Origin: Antedon mediterranea
Lineage: Eukaryota; Echinodermata; Crinoidea; Comatulida; Antedonidae
Assembly: GCF_964355755.1 (NCBI RefSeq)
Contig: NC_092677.1
Location: 21,176,101 to 21,240,100, forward strand
DNA: 64,000 nucleotides
Direction of reading: 5' to 3'
The translations under genes were made by a program, and so were the position numbers. Below, piece by piece: positions 9,407 to 22,751 of the stretch. Numbering within the stretch: position 1 is the stretch's first letter; the number at the start of each line of letters is the position of its first letter. The notes under the pieces were generated by a model. The model worked only from the letters and a program-made list of their open reading frames with translations. It made no database searches and was not told the DNA's origin.

Positions 9407-12282
9407 CCTTCAAATCGCATTTGGAGACGTTTTAGACCATTTTGTGATTTTCGAAAAAACTTGTTAACATAAAAACACCAAAGTGCTTAGAAAAGCTTCA
9501 AATCGCATTTGGAGATGTTTTAGACCATTTTGTGCATTTCGATGAAACTTGGTTACACAAAAACATCAAAGTGCTTAAAATCACATTTTGAGCATTTCGT
9601 TAAAACTTTTCACACAAAAACATCAAAGTCCACAAAATAGCTTAATATCGTATTTAAAAACGTTTTAGACCATTTTTAGCATTTCGAAAAAACTTTTCCA
9701 CACAAAACATCAAAGTTTACAAAATAGCTTCAAATCGCATTTGGAGACGTTTTAGACCATTTTGTGATTTTCGAAAAAACTTGTTAACATAAAAACACCA
9801 AAGTGCTCAGAATACCTTCAAATCGTGTTTTGAGACGTTTTAGACCATTTTGTAATTTTCGAAAAAACTTGTTAACATAAAAACACCAAAGTGCTCAGAA
9901 TACCTTCACATCGCATTTTGAGACGTTTTAGACCATTTTGTGATTTTCGAAAAAACTTGTTAACATAAAAACACCAAAGTGCTTAGAAAAGCTTGAAATC
10001 GCATTTGGAGACGTTTTAGACCATTTTGTGCATTTCGATGAAACTTGGTTACACAAAAACATCAAAGTGCTTAAAATCACATTTTGAGCATTTCGTTAAA
10101 ACTTTTCACACAAAAACATCAAAGAGTAATAAATAGCTTAATATCGTATTTAAAAACGTTTTAGACCATTTTGAGCATTTCGACAAAATTTTTTCAAACA
10201 AAACATCAAAGTGTACAGAATAGCTTTAAATCGCATTTGGAGACGTTTTAGACCATTTTGTTCATTTCGATGAAACAAAAACACAAAAACATCAAATTGC
10301 ACAAAATGGCTTAATATGATATGGGAAAACGTTTTAGACCATTTTGAACATTTCGTTAAAAGTTTTCACACAAAAACATCAAAGTCCACAAAATAGCTTA
10401 ATATCGTATTTAAAAACGTTTTAGACCATTTTGAGCATTTCGAAAAAACTTTTTCACACAAAACATCAAAGTTTACAAAATAGCTTCAAATCGCATTTGG
10501 AGACGTTTTAGACCATTTTGTGATTTTCGAAAAAACTTGTTAACATAAAAACACCAAAGTGCTCAGAATACCTTCAAATCGCATTTTGAGACGTTTTAGA
10601 CCATTTTGTGATTTTCGAAAAAACTTGTTAACATAAAAACACCAAAGTGCTCAGAATACCTTCAAATCGCATTTGGAGATGTTTTAGACCATTTTGTGAT
10701 TTTCGTAAAAACTTGTTAACATAAAAACACCAAAGTGCTTAGAAAAGTTTCAAATCGCATTTGGAGACGTTTTAGACCATTTTGTTCATTTCGATGAAAC
10801 TTGGTTACACAAAAACATCAAATTGCACAAAATGGCTTAATATGGTATGGGAAAACGTTTTAGACCATTTTGAACATTTCGAGAAAACTTTTTCACACAA
10901 AACTTCAAAGTGTACAGAATAGCTTCAAATCGCATTAGAAACCGTTTTAGACCATTTTGAGCATTTCGAAAAAACTTTTTCACACAAAACATCAAAGTTT
11001 ACAAAATAGCTTCAAATCACATTTGGAGACGTTTTAGACCATTTTGTGATTTTCAAAAAAACTTGTTAACATAAAAACACCAAAGTGCTCAGAATACCTT
11101 CAAATCGTATTTTGAGACGTTTTAGACAATTTTGTGATTTTCGAAAAAACTTGTTAACATAAAAACACCAAAGTGCTTAGAAAAGCTTCAAATCGCATTT
11201 GGAGACGTTTTAGACCATTTTGTGCATTTCGATGAAACTTGGTTACACAAAAACATCAAAGTGTACAGAATAGCTTCAAATCGCATTAGAAACCGTTTTA
11301 GACCATTTTGAGCATTTCGAAAAAACTTTTTCACACAAAACATCAAAGTGTACAAAATAGCTTCAAATCGCATTTGGAGACGTTTTAGACAATTTTGTGA
11401 TTTTCGAAAAAACTTGTTTACATAAAAACACCAAAGTGCTCAGAATAGCTTCCAATCGCATTTTGAGACGTTTTAGACCCTTTTGTGCATTTCGATGAAA
11501 CTTGGTTACACAAAAACATCAAAGTGCTTAAAATCACAGTAGAAACCGTTTTAGACCATTTTGAGCATTTCGTTAAAATTTTTCACAGAAAAACATCAAA
11601 GAGCAAAAAATAGCTTAATATCGTATTTAAAAACGTTTTAGACCATTTTGAGCATTTCGACAAAAATTTTTCACACAAAACATCAAAGTGTACAGATAAG
11701 CTTCAAATCGCATTTGGAGACGTTTTAAACCATTTTGAGCATTTCGATAAAATTTTACACACAAAAACATCAAAGTGCACAATATAGCTTAATATGGTAT
11801 TTAAAAACGTTTTAGACCATTTTGAGCATTTCAACAAAACTTTTTCTCACAAAACATCAAAGTGTACAGAATAGCTTCAAATCGCATTTGGAGACGTTTT
11901 AGACCATTTTGTGCATTTCGATGAAACTTGGTTACACAAAAACATCAAAGTGCTTAAAATCACATTTTGAGCATTTCGTTAAAACTTTTCACACAAAAAC
12001 ATCAAAGTCCACAAAATAGCTTAATATCGTATTTAAAAACGTTTTAGACCATTTTGAGCATTTCGAAAAAACTTTTTCACACAAAACATCAAAGTTTACA
12101 AAATAGCTTCAAATCGCATTTGGAGACGTTTTAGACCATTTTGTGATTTTCGAAAAAACTTGTTAACATAAAAACACCAAAGTGCTCAGAATACCTTCAA
12201 ATCGCATTTGGAGACGTTTTAGACCATTTTGTGATTTTCGAAAAAACTTGTTAACATAAAAACACCAAAGTGCTTAGAAAAG
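9407..12282 (+). repeat. Beta block and alpha block, also collinear with 24.9-26.7 kb, 47.1-50.7 kb and 57.6-60.2 kb
   Basis: The stretch runs through GAGTAATAAATAG, H/G1, A monomers with TTTTCGTAAAAAC, H'/G2 at 10844, ATTTTCAAAAAAACTTG, ATCGTATTTTGAG, AGACAATTTTG, and a C whose tail is GTGTACAGAATAG. An alpha block with CACAGTAG opens near 11450. The same ordered markers occur at 25251-26690, 47110-50590 and 58225-59680, with one-monomer gains or losses (for example ATTTTCGGAAAAAC is present at 26270, 48740, 50110 and 59245 but absent here). Confidence 0.8.
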
Positions 12283-14446
12283 CTTCAAATCGCATTTGGA
12301 GACGTTTTAGACCATTTTGTGCATTTCGATGAAACTTGGTTACACAAAAACATCAAAGTGCTTAAAATCACATTTTGAGCATTTCGTTAAAACTTTTCAC
12401 ACAAAAACATCAAAGTCCACAAAATAGCTTAATATCGTATTTAAAAACGTTTTAGACCATTTTGAGCATTTCGAAAAAACTTTTCCACACAAAACATCAA
12501 AGTTTACAAAATAGCTTCAAATCGCATTTGGAAACGTTTTAGACCATTTTGTGATTTTCGAAAAAACTTGTTAACATAAAAACACCAAAGTGCTCAGAAT
12601 ACCTTCAAATCGTGTTTTGAGACGTTTTAGACCATTTTGTAATTTTCGAAAAAACTTGTTAACATAAAAACACCAAAGTGCTCAGAATACCTTCACATCG
12701 CATTTTGAGACGTTTTAGACCATTTTGTGATTTTCGAAAAAACTTGTTAACATAAAAACACCAAAGTGCTTAGAAAAGCTTGAAATCGCATTTGGAGACG
12801 TTTTAGACCATTTTGTGCATTTCGATGAAACTTGGTTACACAAAAACATCAAAGTGCTTAAAATCACATTAGAAACCGTTTTAGACCATTTTGAGCATTT
12901 CGTTAAAACTTTTCACACAAAAACATCAAAGTCCACAAAATAGCTTAATATCGTATTTAAAAACGTTTTAGACCATTTTGAGCATTTCGAAAAAACTTTT
13001 CCATACAAAACATCAAAGTTTACAAAATAGCTTCAAATCGCATTTGGAGACGTTTTAGACCATTTTGTGATTTTCGAAAAAACTTGTTAACATAAAAACA
13101 CCAAAGTGCTCAGAATACCTTCAAATCGTATTTTGAGACGTTTTAGACAATTTTGTGATTTTCGAAAAAACTTGTTAACATAAAAACACCAAAGTGCTTA
13201 GAAAAGCTTCAAATCGCATTTGGAGACGTTTTAGACCATTTTGTGCATTTCGATGAAACTTGGTTACACAAAAACATCAAAGTGCTTAAAATCACATTTT
13301 GAGCATTTCGTTAAAACTTTTCACACAAAAACATCAAAGAGCAAAAAATAGCTTAATATCGTATTTAAAAACGTTTTAGACCATTTTGAGCATTTCGACA
13401 AAACTTTTTCACACAAAACATCAAAGTGTACAAAATAGCTTCAAATCGCATTTGGAGACGTTTTAACCCATTTTGAGCATTTCGATAAAATTTTACACAC
13501 AAAAACATCAAAGTCCACAAAATAGCTTAATATCGTATTTAAAAACGTTTTAGACCATTTTGAGCATTTCGAAAAAACTTTTCCACACAAAACATCAAAG
13601 TTTACAAAATAGCTTCAAATCGCATTTGGAGACGTTTTAGACCATTTTGTGATTTTCGAAAAAACTTGTTAACATAAAAACACCAAAGTGCTCAGAATAC
13701 CTTCAAATCGCATTTGAAGACGTTTTAGACCCTTTTGTGCATTTCGATGAAACTTGGTTACACAAAAACATCAAAGTGCTTAAAATCACATTAGAAACCG
13801 TTTTAGACCATTTTGAGCATTTCGTTAAAATTTTTCACAGAAAAACATCAAAGAGCAAAAAATAGCTTAATATCGTATTTAAAAACGTTTTAGACCATTT
13901 TGAGCATTTCGACAAAACTTTTTCACACAAAACATCAAAGTGTACAGAATAGCTTCAAATCGCATTTGGAGACGTTTTAACCCATTTTGAGCATTTCGAT
14001 AAAATTTTACACACAAAAAAATCAAAGTGCACAAAATAGCTTAATATGGTATTTAAAAACGTTTTAGACCATTTTGAGCATTTCAACAAAACTTTTTCTC
14101 ACAAAACATCAAAGTGTACAGAATAGCTTCAAATCGCATTTGGAGACGTTTTAGACCATTTTGTGCATTTCGATGAAACTTGGTTACACAAAAACATCAA
14201 GGTGCTTAAAATCACATTTTGAGCATTTCGTTAAAACTTTTCACACAAAAACATCAAAGTCCACAAAATAGCTTAATATCGTATTTAAAAACGTTTTAGA
14301 CCATTTTGAGCATTTCGAAAAAACTTTTCCACACAAAACATCAAAGTTTACAAAATAGCTTCAAATCGCATTTGGAGACGTTTTAGACCATTTTGTGATT
14401 TTCGAAAAAACTTGTTAACATAAAAACACCAAAGTGCTCAGAATAC
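12283..14446 (+). repeat. Near-tandem duplication, copy 1 (offset 2252 bp)
   Basis: Private variants recur exactly 2252 bp downstream: CCATACAAAAC at 13001 and 15253, and CATTTGAAGACG at 13711 and 15963. The segment holds an alpha-type block, A-rich monomers, the F/d chimera at 13439-13525 and a second alpha block from 13701. Confidence 0.88.
13439..13525 (+). repeat. Chimeric monomer F/d
   Basis: It starts as F (TTTTAACCCATTTTG, GATAAAATTTTACACAC) but ends with GTCCACAAAATAG, the tail normal for d. Expected monomers E, C and d are skipped and a B follows. The duplicate lies at 15691-15777. A similar F/d join with TTTTAAACC is at 50757-50843. Confidence 0.78.
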
Positions 14447-14534
14447 CTTCAAATCGCATTTGGAGACGTTTTAGACCATTTTGTGATTTTCGAAAAAACT
14501 TTTTAACATAAAAACACCAAAGTGCTTAGAAAAG

Positions 14535-16701
14535 CTTCAAATCGCATTTGGAGACGTTTTAGACCATTTTGTGCATTTCGATGAAACTTGGTTACACAAA
14601 AACATCAAAGTGCTTAAAATCACATTTTGAGCATTTCGTTAAAACTTTTCACACAAAAACATCAAAGTCCACAAAATAGCTTAATATCGTATTTAAAAAC
14701 GTTTTAGACCATTTTGAGCATTTCGAAAAAACTTTTCCACACAAAACATCAAAGTTTACAAAATAGCTTCAAATCGCATTTGGAGACGTTTTAGACCATT
14801 TTGTGATTTTCGAAAAAACTTGTTAACATAAAAACACCAAAGTGCTCAGAATACCTTCAAATCGTGTTTTGAGACGTTTTAGACCATTTTGTAATTTTCG
14901 AAAAAACTTGTTAACATAAAAACACCAAAGTGCTCAGAATACCTTCACATCGCATTTTGAGACGTTTTAGACCATTTTGTGATTTTCGAAAAAACTTGTT
15001 AACATAAAAACACCAAAGTGCTTAGAAAAGCTTGAAATCGCATTTGGAGACGTTTTAGACCATTTTGTGCATTTCGATGAAACTTGGTTACACAAAAACA
15101 TCAAAGTGCTTAAAATCACATTAGAAACCGTTTTAGACCATTTTGAGCATTTCGTTAAAACTTTTCACACAAAAACATCAAAGTCCACAAAATAGCTTAA
15201 TATCGTATTTAAAAACGTTTTAGACCATTTTGAGCATTTCGAAAAAACTTTTCCATACAAAACATCAAAGTTTACAAAATAGCTTCAAATCGCATTTGGA
15301 GACGTTTTAGACCATTTTGTGATTTTCGAAAAAACTTGTTAACATAAAAACACCAAAGTGCTCAGAATACCTTCAAATCGTATTTTGAGACGTTTTAGAC
15401 AATTTTGTGATTTTCGAAAAAACTTGTTAACATAAAAACACCAAAGTGCTTAGAAAAGCTTCAAATCGCATTTGGAGACGTTTTAGACCATTTTGTGCAT
15501 TTCGATGAAACTTGGTTACACAAAAACATCAAAGTGCTTAAAATCACATTTTGAGCATTTCGTTAAAACTTTTCACACAAAAACATCAAAGAGCAAAAAA
15601 TAGCTTAATATCGTATTTAAAAACGTTTTAGACCATTTTGAGCATTTCGACAAAACTTTTTCACACAAAACATCAAAGTGTACAAAATAGCTTCAAATCG
15701 CATTTGGAGACGTTTTAACCCATTTTGAGCATTTCGATAAAATTTTACACACAAAAACATCAAAGTCCACAAAATAGCTTAATATCGTATTTAAAAACGT
15801 TTTAGACCATTTTGAGCATTTCGAAAAAACTTTTCCACACAAAACATCAAAGTTTACAAAATAGCTTCAAATCGCATTTGGAGACGTTTTAGACCATTTT
15901 GTGATTTTCGAAAAAACTTGTTAACATAAAAACACCAAAGTGCTCAGAATACCTTCAAATCGCATTTGAAGACGTTTTAGACCCTTTTGTGCATTTCGAT
16001 GAAACTTGGTTACACAAAAACATCAAAGTGCTTAAAATCACATTAGAAACCGTTTTAGACCATTTTGAGCATTTCGTTAAAATTTTTCACAGAAAAACAT
16101 CAAAGAGCAAAAAATAGCTTAATATCGTATTTAAAAACGTTTTAGACCATTTTGAGCATTTCGACAAAACTTTTTCACACAAAACATCAAAGTGTACAGA
16201 ATAGCTTCAAATCGCATTTGGAGACGTTTTAACCCATTTTGAGCATTTCGATAAAATTTTACACACAAAAACATCAAAGTGCACAAAATAGCTTAATATT
16301 ATGGTATTTAAAAACGTTTTAGACCATTTTGAGCATTTCAACAAAACTTTTTCTCACAAAACATCAAAGTGTACAGAATAGCTTCAAATCGCATTTGGAG
16401 ACGTTTTAGACCATTTTGTGCATTTCGATGAAACTTGGTTACACAAAAACATCAAAGTGCTTAAAATCACATTTTGAGCATTTCGTTAAAACTTTTCACA
16501 CAAAAACATCAAAGTCCACAAAATAGCTTAATATCGTATTTAAAAACGTTTTAGACCATTTTGAGCATTTCGAAAAAACTTTTCCACACAAAACATCAAA
16601 GTTTACAAAATAGCTTCAAATCGCATTTGGAGACGTTTTAGACCATTTTGTGATTTTCGAAAAAACTTGTTAACATAAAAACACCAAAGTGCTCAGAATA
16701 C
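14535..16701 (+). repeat. Near-tandem duplication, copy 2 (offset 2252 bp)
   Basis: Collinear with 12283-14446. Copy-specific changes include a 3-bp insertion near 16299 (AATATTATGG for AATATGG), while copy 1 alone has CAAGGTGC near 14200. Copy 1 is followed by one A monomer (14447-14534, with CTTTTTAAC) before copy 2 begins, so the repeated unit is 2252 bp. Confidence 0.87.
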
Positions 16702-18060
16702 CTTCAAATCGTGTTTTGAGACGTTTTAGACCATTTTGTAATTTTCGAAAAAACTTGTTAACATAAAAACACCAAAGTGCTCAGAATACCTTCACATCGC
16801 ATTTTGAGACGTTTTAGACCATTTTGTGATTTTCGAAAAAACTTGTTAACATAAAAACACCAAAGTGCTTAGAAAAGCTTGAAATCGCATTTGGAGACGT
16901 TTTAGACCATTTTGTGCATTTCGATGAAACTTGGTTAAAGTGCTTAAAATCACATTTTGAGCATTTCGTTAAAACTTTTCACACAAAAACATCAAAGAGT
17001 AAAAAATAGCTTAATATCGTATTTAAAAACGTTTTAGGCCATTTTGAGCATTTCGACAAAATTTTTTCACACAAAACATCAAAGTGTACAGAATAGCTTT
17101 AAATCGCATTTGGAGACGTTTTAGACCATTTTGTTCATTTCGATGAAACAAAAACACAAAAACATCAAATTGCACAAAATGGCTTAATATGATATGGGAA
17201 AACGTTTTAGACCATTTTGAACATTTCGTTAAAAGTTTTCACAAAAAAACATCAAAGTCCACAAAATAGCTTAATATCGTATTTAAAAACGTTTTAGACC
17301 ATTTTGAGCATTTTGAAAAAAATTTTTCACACAAAACATCAAAGTTTACAAAATAGCTTCAAATCACATTTGGAGACGTTTTAGACCATTTTGTGATTTT
17401 CGAAAAAACTTGTTAACATAAAAACACCAAAGTGCTCAGAATACCTTCAAATCGCATTTTGAGACGTTTTAGACCATTTTGTGATTTTCGAAAAAACTTG
17501 TTAACATAAAAACACCAGAGTGCTCAGAATACCTTCAAATCGTGTTTTGAGACGTTTTAGACCATTTTGTGATTTTGGAAAAACTTGTTAACATAAAAAC
17601 ACCAAAGTGCTCAGAATACCTTCAAATCGCATTTGGAGACGTTTTAGACCATTTTGTGATTTTCGAAAAAACTTGTTAACATAAAAACACCAAAGTGCTC
17701 AGAAAAGCTTCAAATCGCAATTGGAGACGTTTTAAACCATTTTGTTCATTTCGATGAAACTTGGTTACACAAAAACATCAAATTGCACAAAATGGCTTAA
17801 TATGGTATGGGAAAACGTTTTAGACCATTTTGAACATTTCGAGAAAACTTTTTCACACAAAACTTCAAAGTGTACAGAATAGCTTCAAATCGCATTAGAA
17901 ACCGTTTTAGACCATTTTGAGCATTTCGAAAAAACTTTTTCACACAAAACATCAAAGTTTACAAAATAGCTTCAAATCGCATTTGGAGACGTTTTAGACC
18001 ATTTTGTGATTTTCGAAAAAACTTGTTAACATAAAAACACCAAAGTGCTCAGAATACCTT
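15953..18060 (+). repeat. Alpha+beta block, copy 1 of three collinear copies
   Basis: An alpha unit (leading AGACCC at 15979), then A variants, the shortened C at 16878, H/G1, and G2 at 17804. The same markers lie 6796 bp downstream (shortened C 23674, G2 24600), then a further 4655 bp downstream (28329, 29255). The alpha marker GACCC at 15980 and 22779 is offset 6799, which equals 6796 plus the private 3-bp insertion near 16299. Confidence 0.85.
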
Positions 18061-18903
18061 CAAATCGTGTTTTGAGACGTTTTAGACCATTTTGTGATTT
18101 TCGAAAAAACTTGTTAACATAAAAACACCAAAGTGCTCAGAATACCTTCAAATCGCATTTTGAGACGTTTTAGACCATTTTGTGATTTTCGAAAAAACTT
18201 GATAAAACAAAAACACCAAAGTGCTCAGAATACCTTCAAATCGTGTTTTGAGACGTTTTAGACCATTTTGTAATTTTCGAAAAAACTTGTTAACATAAAA
18301 ACACCAAAGTGCTCAGAATACCTTCACATCGCATTTTGAGACGTTTTAGACCATTTTGTGATTTTCGAAAAAACTTGTTAACATAAAAACACCAAAGTGC
18401 TCAGAAAAGCTTCAAATCGCATTTGGAGACGTTTTAAACCATTTTGTTCATTTCGATGAAACTTGGTTACACAAAAACATCAAAGAGCACAAAAGTATTT
18501 AAAAACGTTTTAGACCATTTTGAGCATTCCGACAAAACTTTTTCACACAAAACATCAAAGTGTACAGAATAGCTTTAAATCGCATTTGGAGACGTTTTAG
18601 ACCATTTTGTAGTTTTCGAAAAAACTTGTTAACATAAAAACACAAAAGAGCTTCAAATCGCATTTGGAGACGTTTTAGACCCTTTTGTGCATTTTCGATG
18701 AAACTTGGTTACACAAAAACATCAAAGTGCTTAAAATCACATTAGAAACCGTTTTAGACCATTTTGAGCATTTCGTTAAAACTTTTCACACAAAAACATC
18801 AAAGTCCACAAAATAGCTTAATATCGTATTTAAAAATGTTTTAGACCATTTTGAGCATTTCGAAAAAACTTTTCCACACAAAACATCAAAGTTTACAAAA
18901 TAG

Positions 18904-19482
18904 CTTCAAATCGCATTTGGAGACGTTTTAGACCATTTTGTGCATTTCGATGAAACTTGGTTACACAAAAACATCAAAGTGCTTAAAATCACATTTTGAG
19001 CATTTCGTTAAAACTTTTCACACAAAAACATCAAAGAGTAATAAATAGCTTAATATCGTATTTAAAAACGTTTTAGACCATTTTGAGCATTTCGACAAAA
19101 TTTTTTCACACAAAACATCAAAGTGTACAGAATAGCTTTAAATCGCATTTGGAGACGTTTTAGACCATTTTGTTCATTTCGATGAAACAAAAACACAAAA
19201 ACATCAAATTGCACAAAATGGCTTAATATGATATGGGAAAACGTTTTAGACCATTTTGAACATATCGTTAAAAGTTTTCACACAAAAACATCAAAGTCCA
19301 CAAAATAGCTTAATATCGTATTTAAAAACGTTTTAGACCATTTTGAGCATTTCGAAAAATTTTTTCACACAAAACATCAAAGTTTACAAAATAGCTTCAA
19401 ATCGCATTTGGAGACGTTTTAGACCATTTTGTGATTTTCGAAAAAACTTGTTAACATAAAAACACCAAAGTGCTCAGAATAC
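18904..19482 (+). repeat. 579-bp segment, copy 1 (offset 918 bp)
   Basis: C, d, B', H, G1, B and A monomers. GAACATATCG at 19258 recurs at 20176, and the rare CGAAAAATTTTTTCACAC form of B recurs at the same offset. An alpha fragment (C-D-B'-F) separates the two copies. Confidence 0.86.
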
Positions 19483-19821
19483 CTTCAAATCGCATTTGGA
19501 GACGTTTTAGACCCTTTTGTGCATTTCGATGAAACTTGGTTACACAAAAACATCAAAGTGCTTAAAATCACATTAGAAACCGTTTTAGACCATTTTGAGC
19601 ATTTCGTTAAAATTTTTCACAGAAAAACATCAAAGAGCAAAAAATAGCTTAATATCGTATTTAAAAACGTTTTAGACCATTTTGAGCATTTCGACAAAAC
19701 TTTTTCACACAAAACATCAAAGTGTACAGAATAGCTTCAAATCGCATTTGGAGACGTTTTAACCCATTTTGAGCATTTCGATAAAATTTTACACACAAAA
19801 ACATCAAAGTGCACAAAATAG

Positions 19822-20400
19822 CTTAATATGGTATTTAAAAACGTTTTAGACCATTTTGTGCATTTCGATGAAACTTGGTTACACAAAAACATCAAAGTGC
19901 TTAAAATCACATTTTGAGCATTTCGTTAAAACTTTTCACACAAAAACATCAAAGAGTAAAAAATAGCTTAATATCGTATTTAAAAACGTTTTAGAACATT
20001 TTGAGCATTTCGACAAAATTTTTTCACACAAAACATCAAAGTGTACAGAATAGCTTTAAATCGCATTTGGAGACGTTTTAGACCATTTTGTTCATTTCGA
20101 TGAAACAAAAACACAAAAACATCAAATTGCACAAAATGGCTTAATATGATATGGGAAAACGTTTTAGACCATTTTGAACATATCGTTAAAAGTTTTCACA
20201 CAAAAACATCAAAGTCCACAAAATAGCTTAATATCGTATTTAAAAACGTTTTAGACCATTTTGAGCATTTCGAAAAATTTTTTCACACAAAACATCAAAG
20301 TTTACAAAATAGCTTCAAATCGCATTTGGAGACGTTTTAGACCATTTTGTGATTTTCGAAAAAACTTGTTAACATAAAAACACCAAAGTACTCAGAATAC
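19822..20400 (+). repeat. 579-bp segment, copy 2 (offset 918 bp), opening with an E/C chimera
   Basis: The first monomer (19822-19899) starts as E (CTTAATATGGTATTTAAA) and becomes C after CCATTTTG (TGCATTTCGATGAAAC). It is therefore the junction of the duplication. Differences from copy 1 include GAGTAAAAAATAG for GAGTAATAAATAG, AGAACATTTTG for AGACCATTTTG, and GTACTCAG for GTGCTCAG. Confidence 0.85.
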
Positions 20401-20907
20401 CTTCAAATGGCATTTTGAGACGTTTTAGACCATTTTGTGATTTTCGAAAAAACAACATAAAAACACCAAAGTGCTCAGAATACCTTCAAATCGCATTTGG
20501 AGACGTTTTAGACCATTTTGTGATTTTCGAAAAAACTTCATAAAAACACCAAAGTGCTCAGAATACCTTCAAATCGCATTTGGAGACGTTTTAGACCATT
20601 TTGTGATTTTCGAAAAAACTTGTTAACATAAAAACACCAAAGTGCTCAGAATACCTTCAAATCGTATTTTGAGACGTTTTAGACAATTTTGTGATTTTCG
20701 AAAAAACTTGTTAACATAAAAACACCAAAGTGCTTAGAAAAGCTTCAAATCGCATTTGGAGACGTTTTAGACCATTTTGTGCATTTCGATGAAACTTGGT
20801 TACACAAAAACATCAAAGTGTACAGAATAGCTTCAAATCGCATTAGAAACCGTTTTAGACCATTTTAAGCATTTCGAAAAAACTTTTTCACACAAAACAT
20901 CAAAGTG

Positions 20908-21741
20908 TACAAAATAGCTTCAAATCGCATTTGGAGACGTTTTAGACAATTTTGTGATTTTCGAAAAAACTTGTTTACATAAAAACACCAAAGTGCTTAG
21001 AAAAGCTTCAAATCGCATTTGGAGACGTTTTAAACCATTTTGTTCATTTCGATGAAACTTGGTTACACAAAAACATCAAAGAGCACAAAAGTATTTAAAA
21101 ACGTTTTAGACCATTTTGAGCATTCCGACAAAACTTTTTCACACAAAACATCAAAGTGTACAGAATAGCTTTAAATCGCATTTGGAGACGTTTTAGACCA
21201 TTTTGTAGTTTTCGAAAAAACTTGTTAACATAAAAACACAAAAGAGCTTCAAATCGCATTTGGAGACGTTTTAGACCCTTTTGTGCATTTCGATGAAACT
21301 TGGTTACACAAAAACATCAAAGTGTACAAAATAGCTTCAAATCGCATTTGGAGACGTTTTAGACAATTTTGTGATTTTCGAAAAAACTTGTTTACATAAA
21401 AACACCAAAGTGCTTAGAAAAGCTTCAAATCGCATTTGGAGACGTTTTAAACCATTTTGTTCATTTCGATGAAACTTGGTTACACAAAAACATCAAAGAG
21501 CACAAAAGTATTTAAAAACGTTTTAGACCATTTTGAGCATTCCGACAAAACTTTTTCACACAAAACATCAAAGTGTACAGAATAGCTTTAAATCGCATTT
21601 GGAGACGTTTTAGACCATTTTGTAGTTTTCGAAAAAACTTGTTAACATAAAAACACAAAAGAGCTTCAAATCGCATTTGGAGACGTTTTAGACCCTTTTG
21701 TGCATTTCGATGAAACTTGGTTACACAAAAACATCAAAGTG
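20908..21741 (+). repeat. Perfect tandem duplication, 2 x 417 bp
   Basis: I compared the two copies base by base and found no difference. The unit is a monomer tail, A with AGACAATTTTG and TTGTTTAC (88), an H-like monomer ending AGAGCACAAAAG (86), a 77-bp monomer with CATTCCGACAAAAC, a 78-bp monomer with GTAGTTTTCG, and C (78). 10+88+86+77+78+78 = 417. Anchors are CAAAGTGTAC at 20901 and 21318 and CATTCCG at 21121 and 21538. The upstream join TACAGAATAGC after a C also differs from the downstream CTTAAAATC. Confidence 0.95.
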
Positions 21742-22751
21742 CTTAAAATCACATTAGAAACCGTTTTAGACCATTTTGAGCATTTCGTTAAAACTTTTCA
21801 CACAAAAACATCAAAGTCCACAAAATAGCTTAATATCGTATTTAAAAACGTTTTAGACCATTTTGAGCATTTCGAAAAAACTTTTCCACACAAAACATCA
21901 AAGTTTACAAAATAGCTTCAAATCGCATTTGGAGACGTTTTAGACCATTTTGTGATTTTCGAAAAAACTTGTTAACATAAAAACACCAAAGTGCTCAGAA
22001 TACCTTCAAATCGTATTTTGACACGTTTTAGACAATTTTGTGATTTTCGAAAAAACTTGTTAACATAAAAACACCAAAGTGCTTAGAAAAGCTTCAAATC
22101 GCATTTGGAGACGTTTTAGACCATTTTGTGCATTTCGATGAAACTTGGTTACACAAAAACATCAAAGTGCTTAAAATCACATTTTGAGCATTTCGTTAAA
22201 ACTTTTCACACAAAAACATCAAAGAGCAAAAAATAGCTTAATATCGTATTTAAAAACGTTTTAGACCATTTTGAGCATTTCGACAAAACTTTTTCACACA
22301 AAACATCAAAGTGTACAAAATAGCTTCAAATCGCATTTGGAGACGTTTTAGACAATTTTGTGATTTTCGAAAAAACTTGTTTACATAAAAACACCAAAGT
22401 GCTAAGAATAGCTTCCAATCGCATTTGGAGACGTTTTAGACCCTTTTGTGCATTTCGATGAAACTTGGTTACACAAAAACATCAAAGTGCTTAAAATCAC
22501 ATTAGAAACCGTTTTAGACCATTTTGAGCATTTCGTTAAAACTTTTCACACAAAAACATCAAAGTCCACAAAATAGCTTAATATCGTATTTAAAAACGTT
22601 TTAGACCATTTTGAGCATTTCGAAAAAACTTTTCCACACAAAACATCAAAGTTTACAAAATAGCTTCAAATCGCATTTGGAGACGTTTTAGACCATTTTG
22701 TGATTTTCGAAAAAACTTGTTAACATAAAAACACCAAAGTGCTCAGAATAC

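Noticed and set aside
16295-16310. AATATTATGG as a regulatory or insertion site
   Set aside because: It is a 3-bp expansion of the usual AATATGG in one E monomer, seen once, and fits simple slippage.
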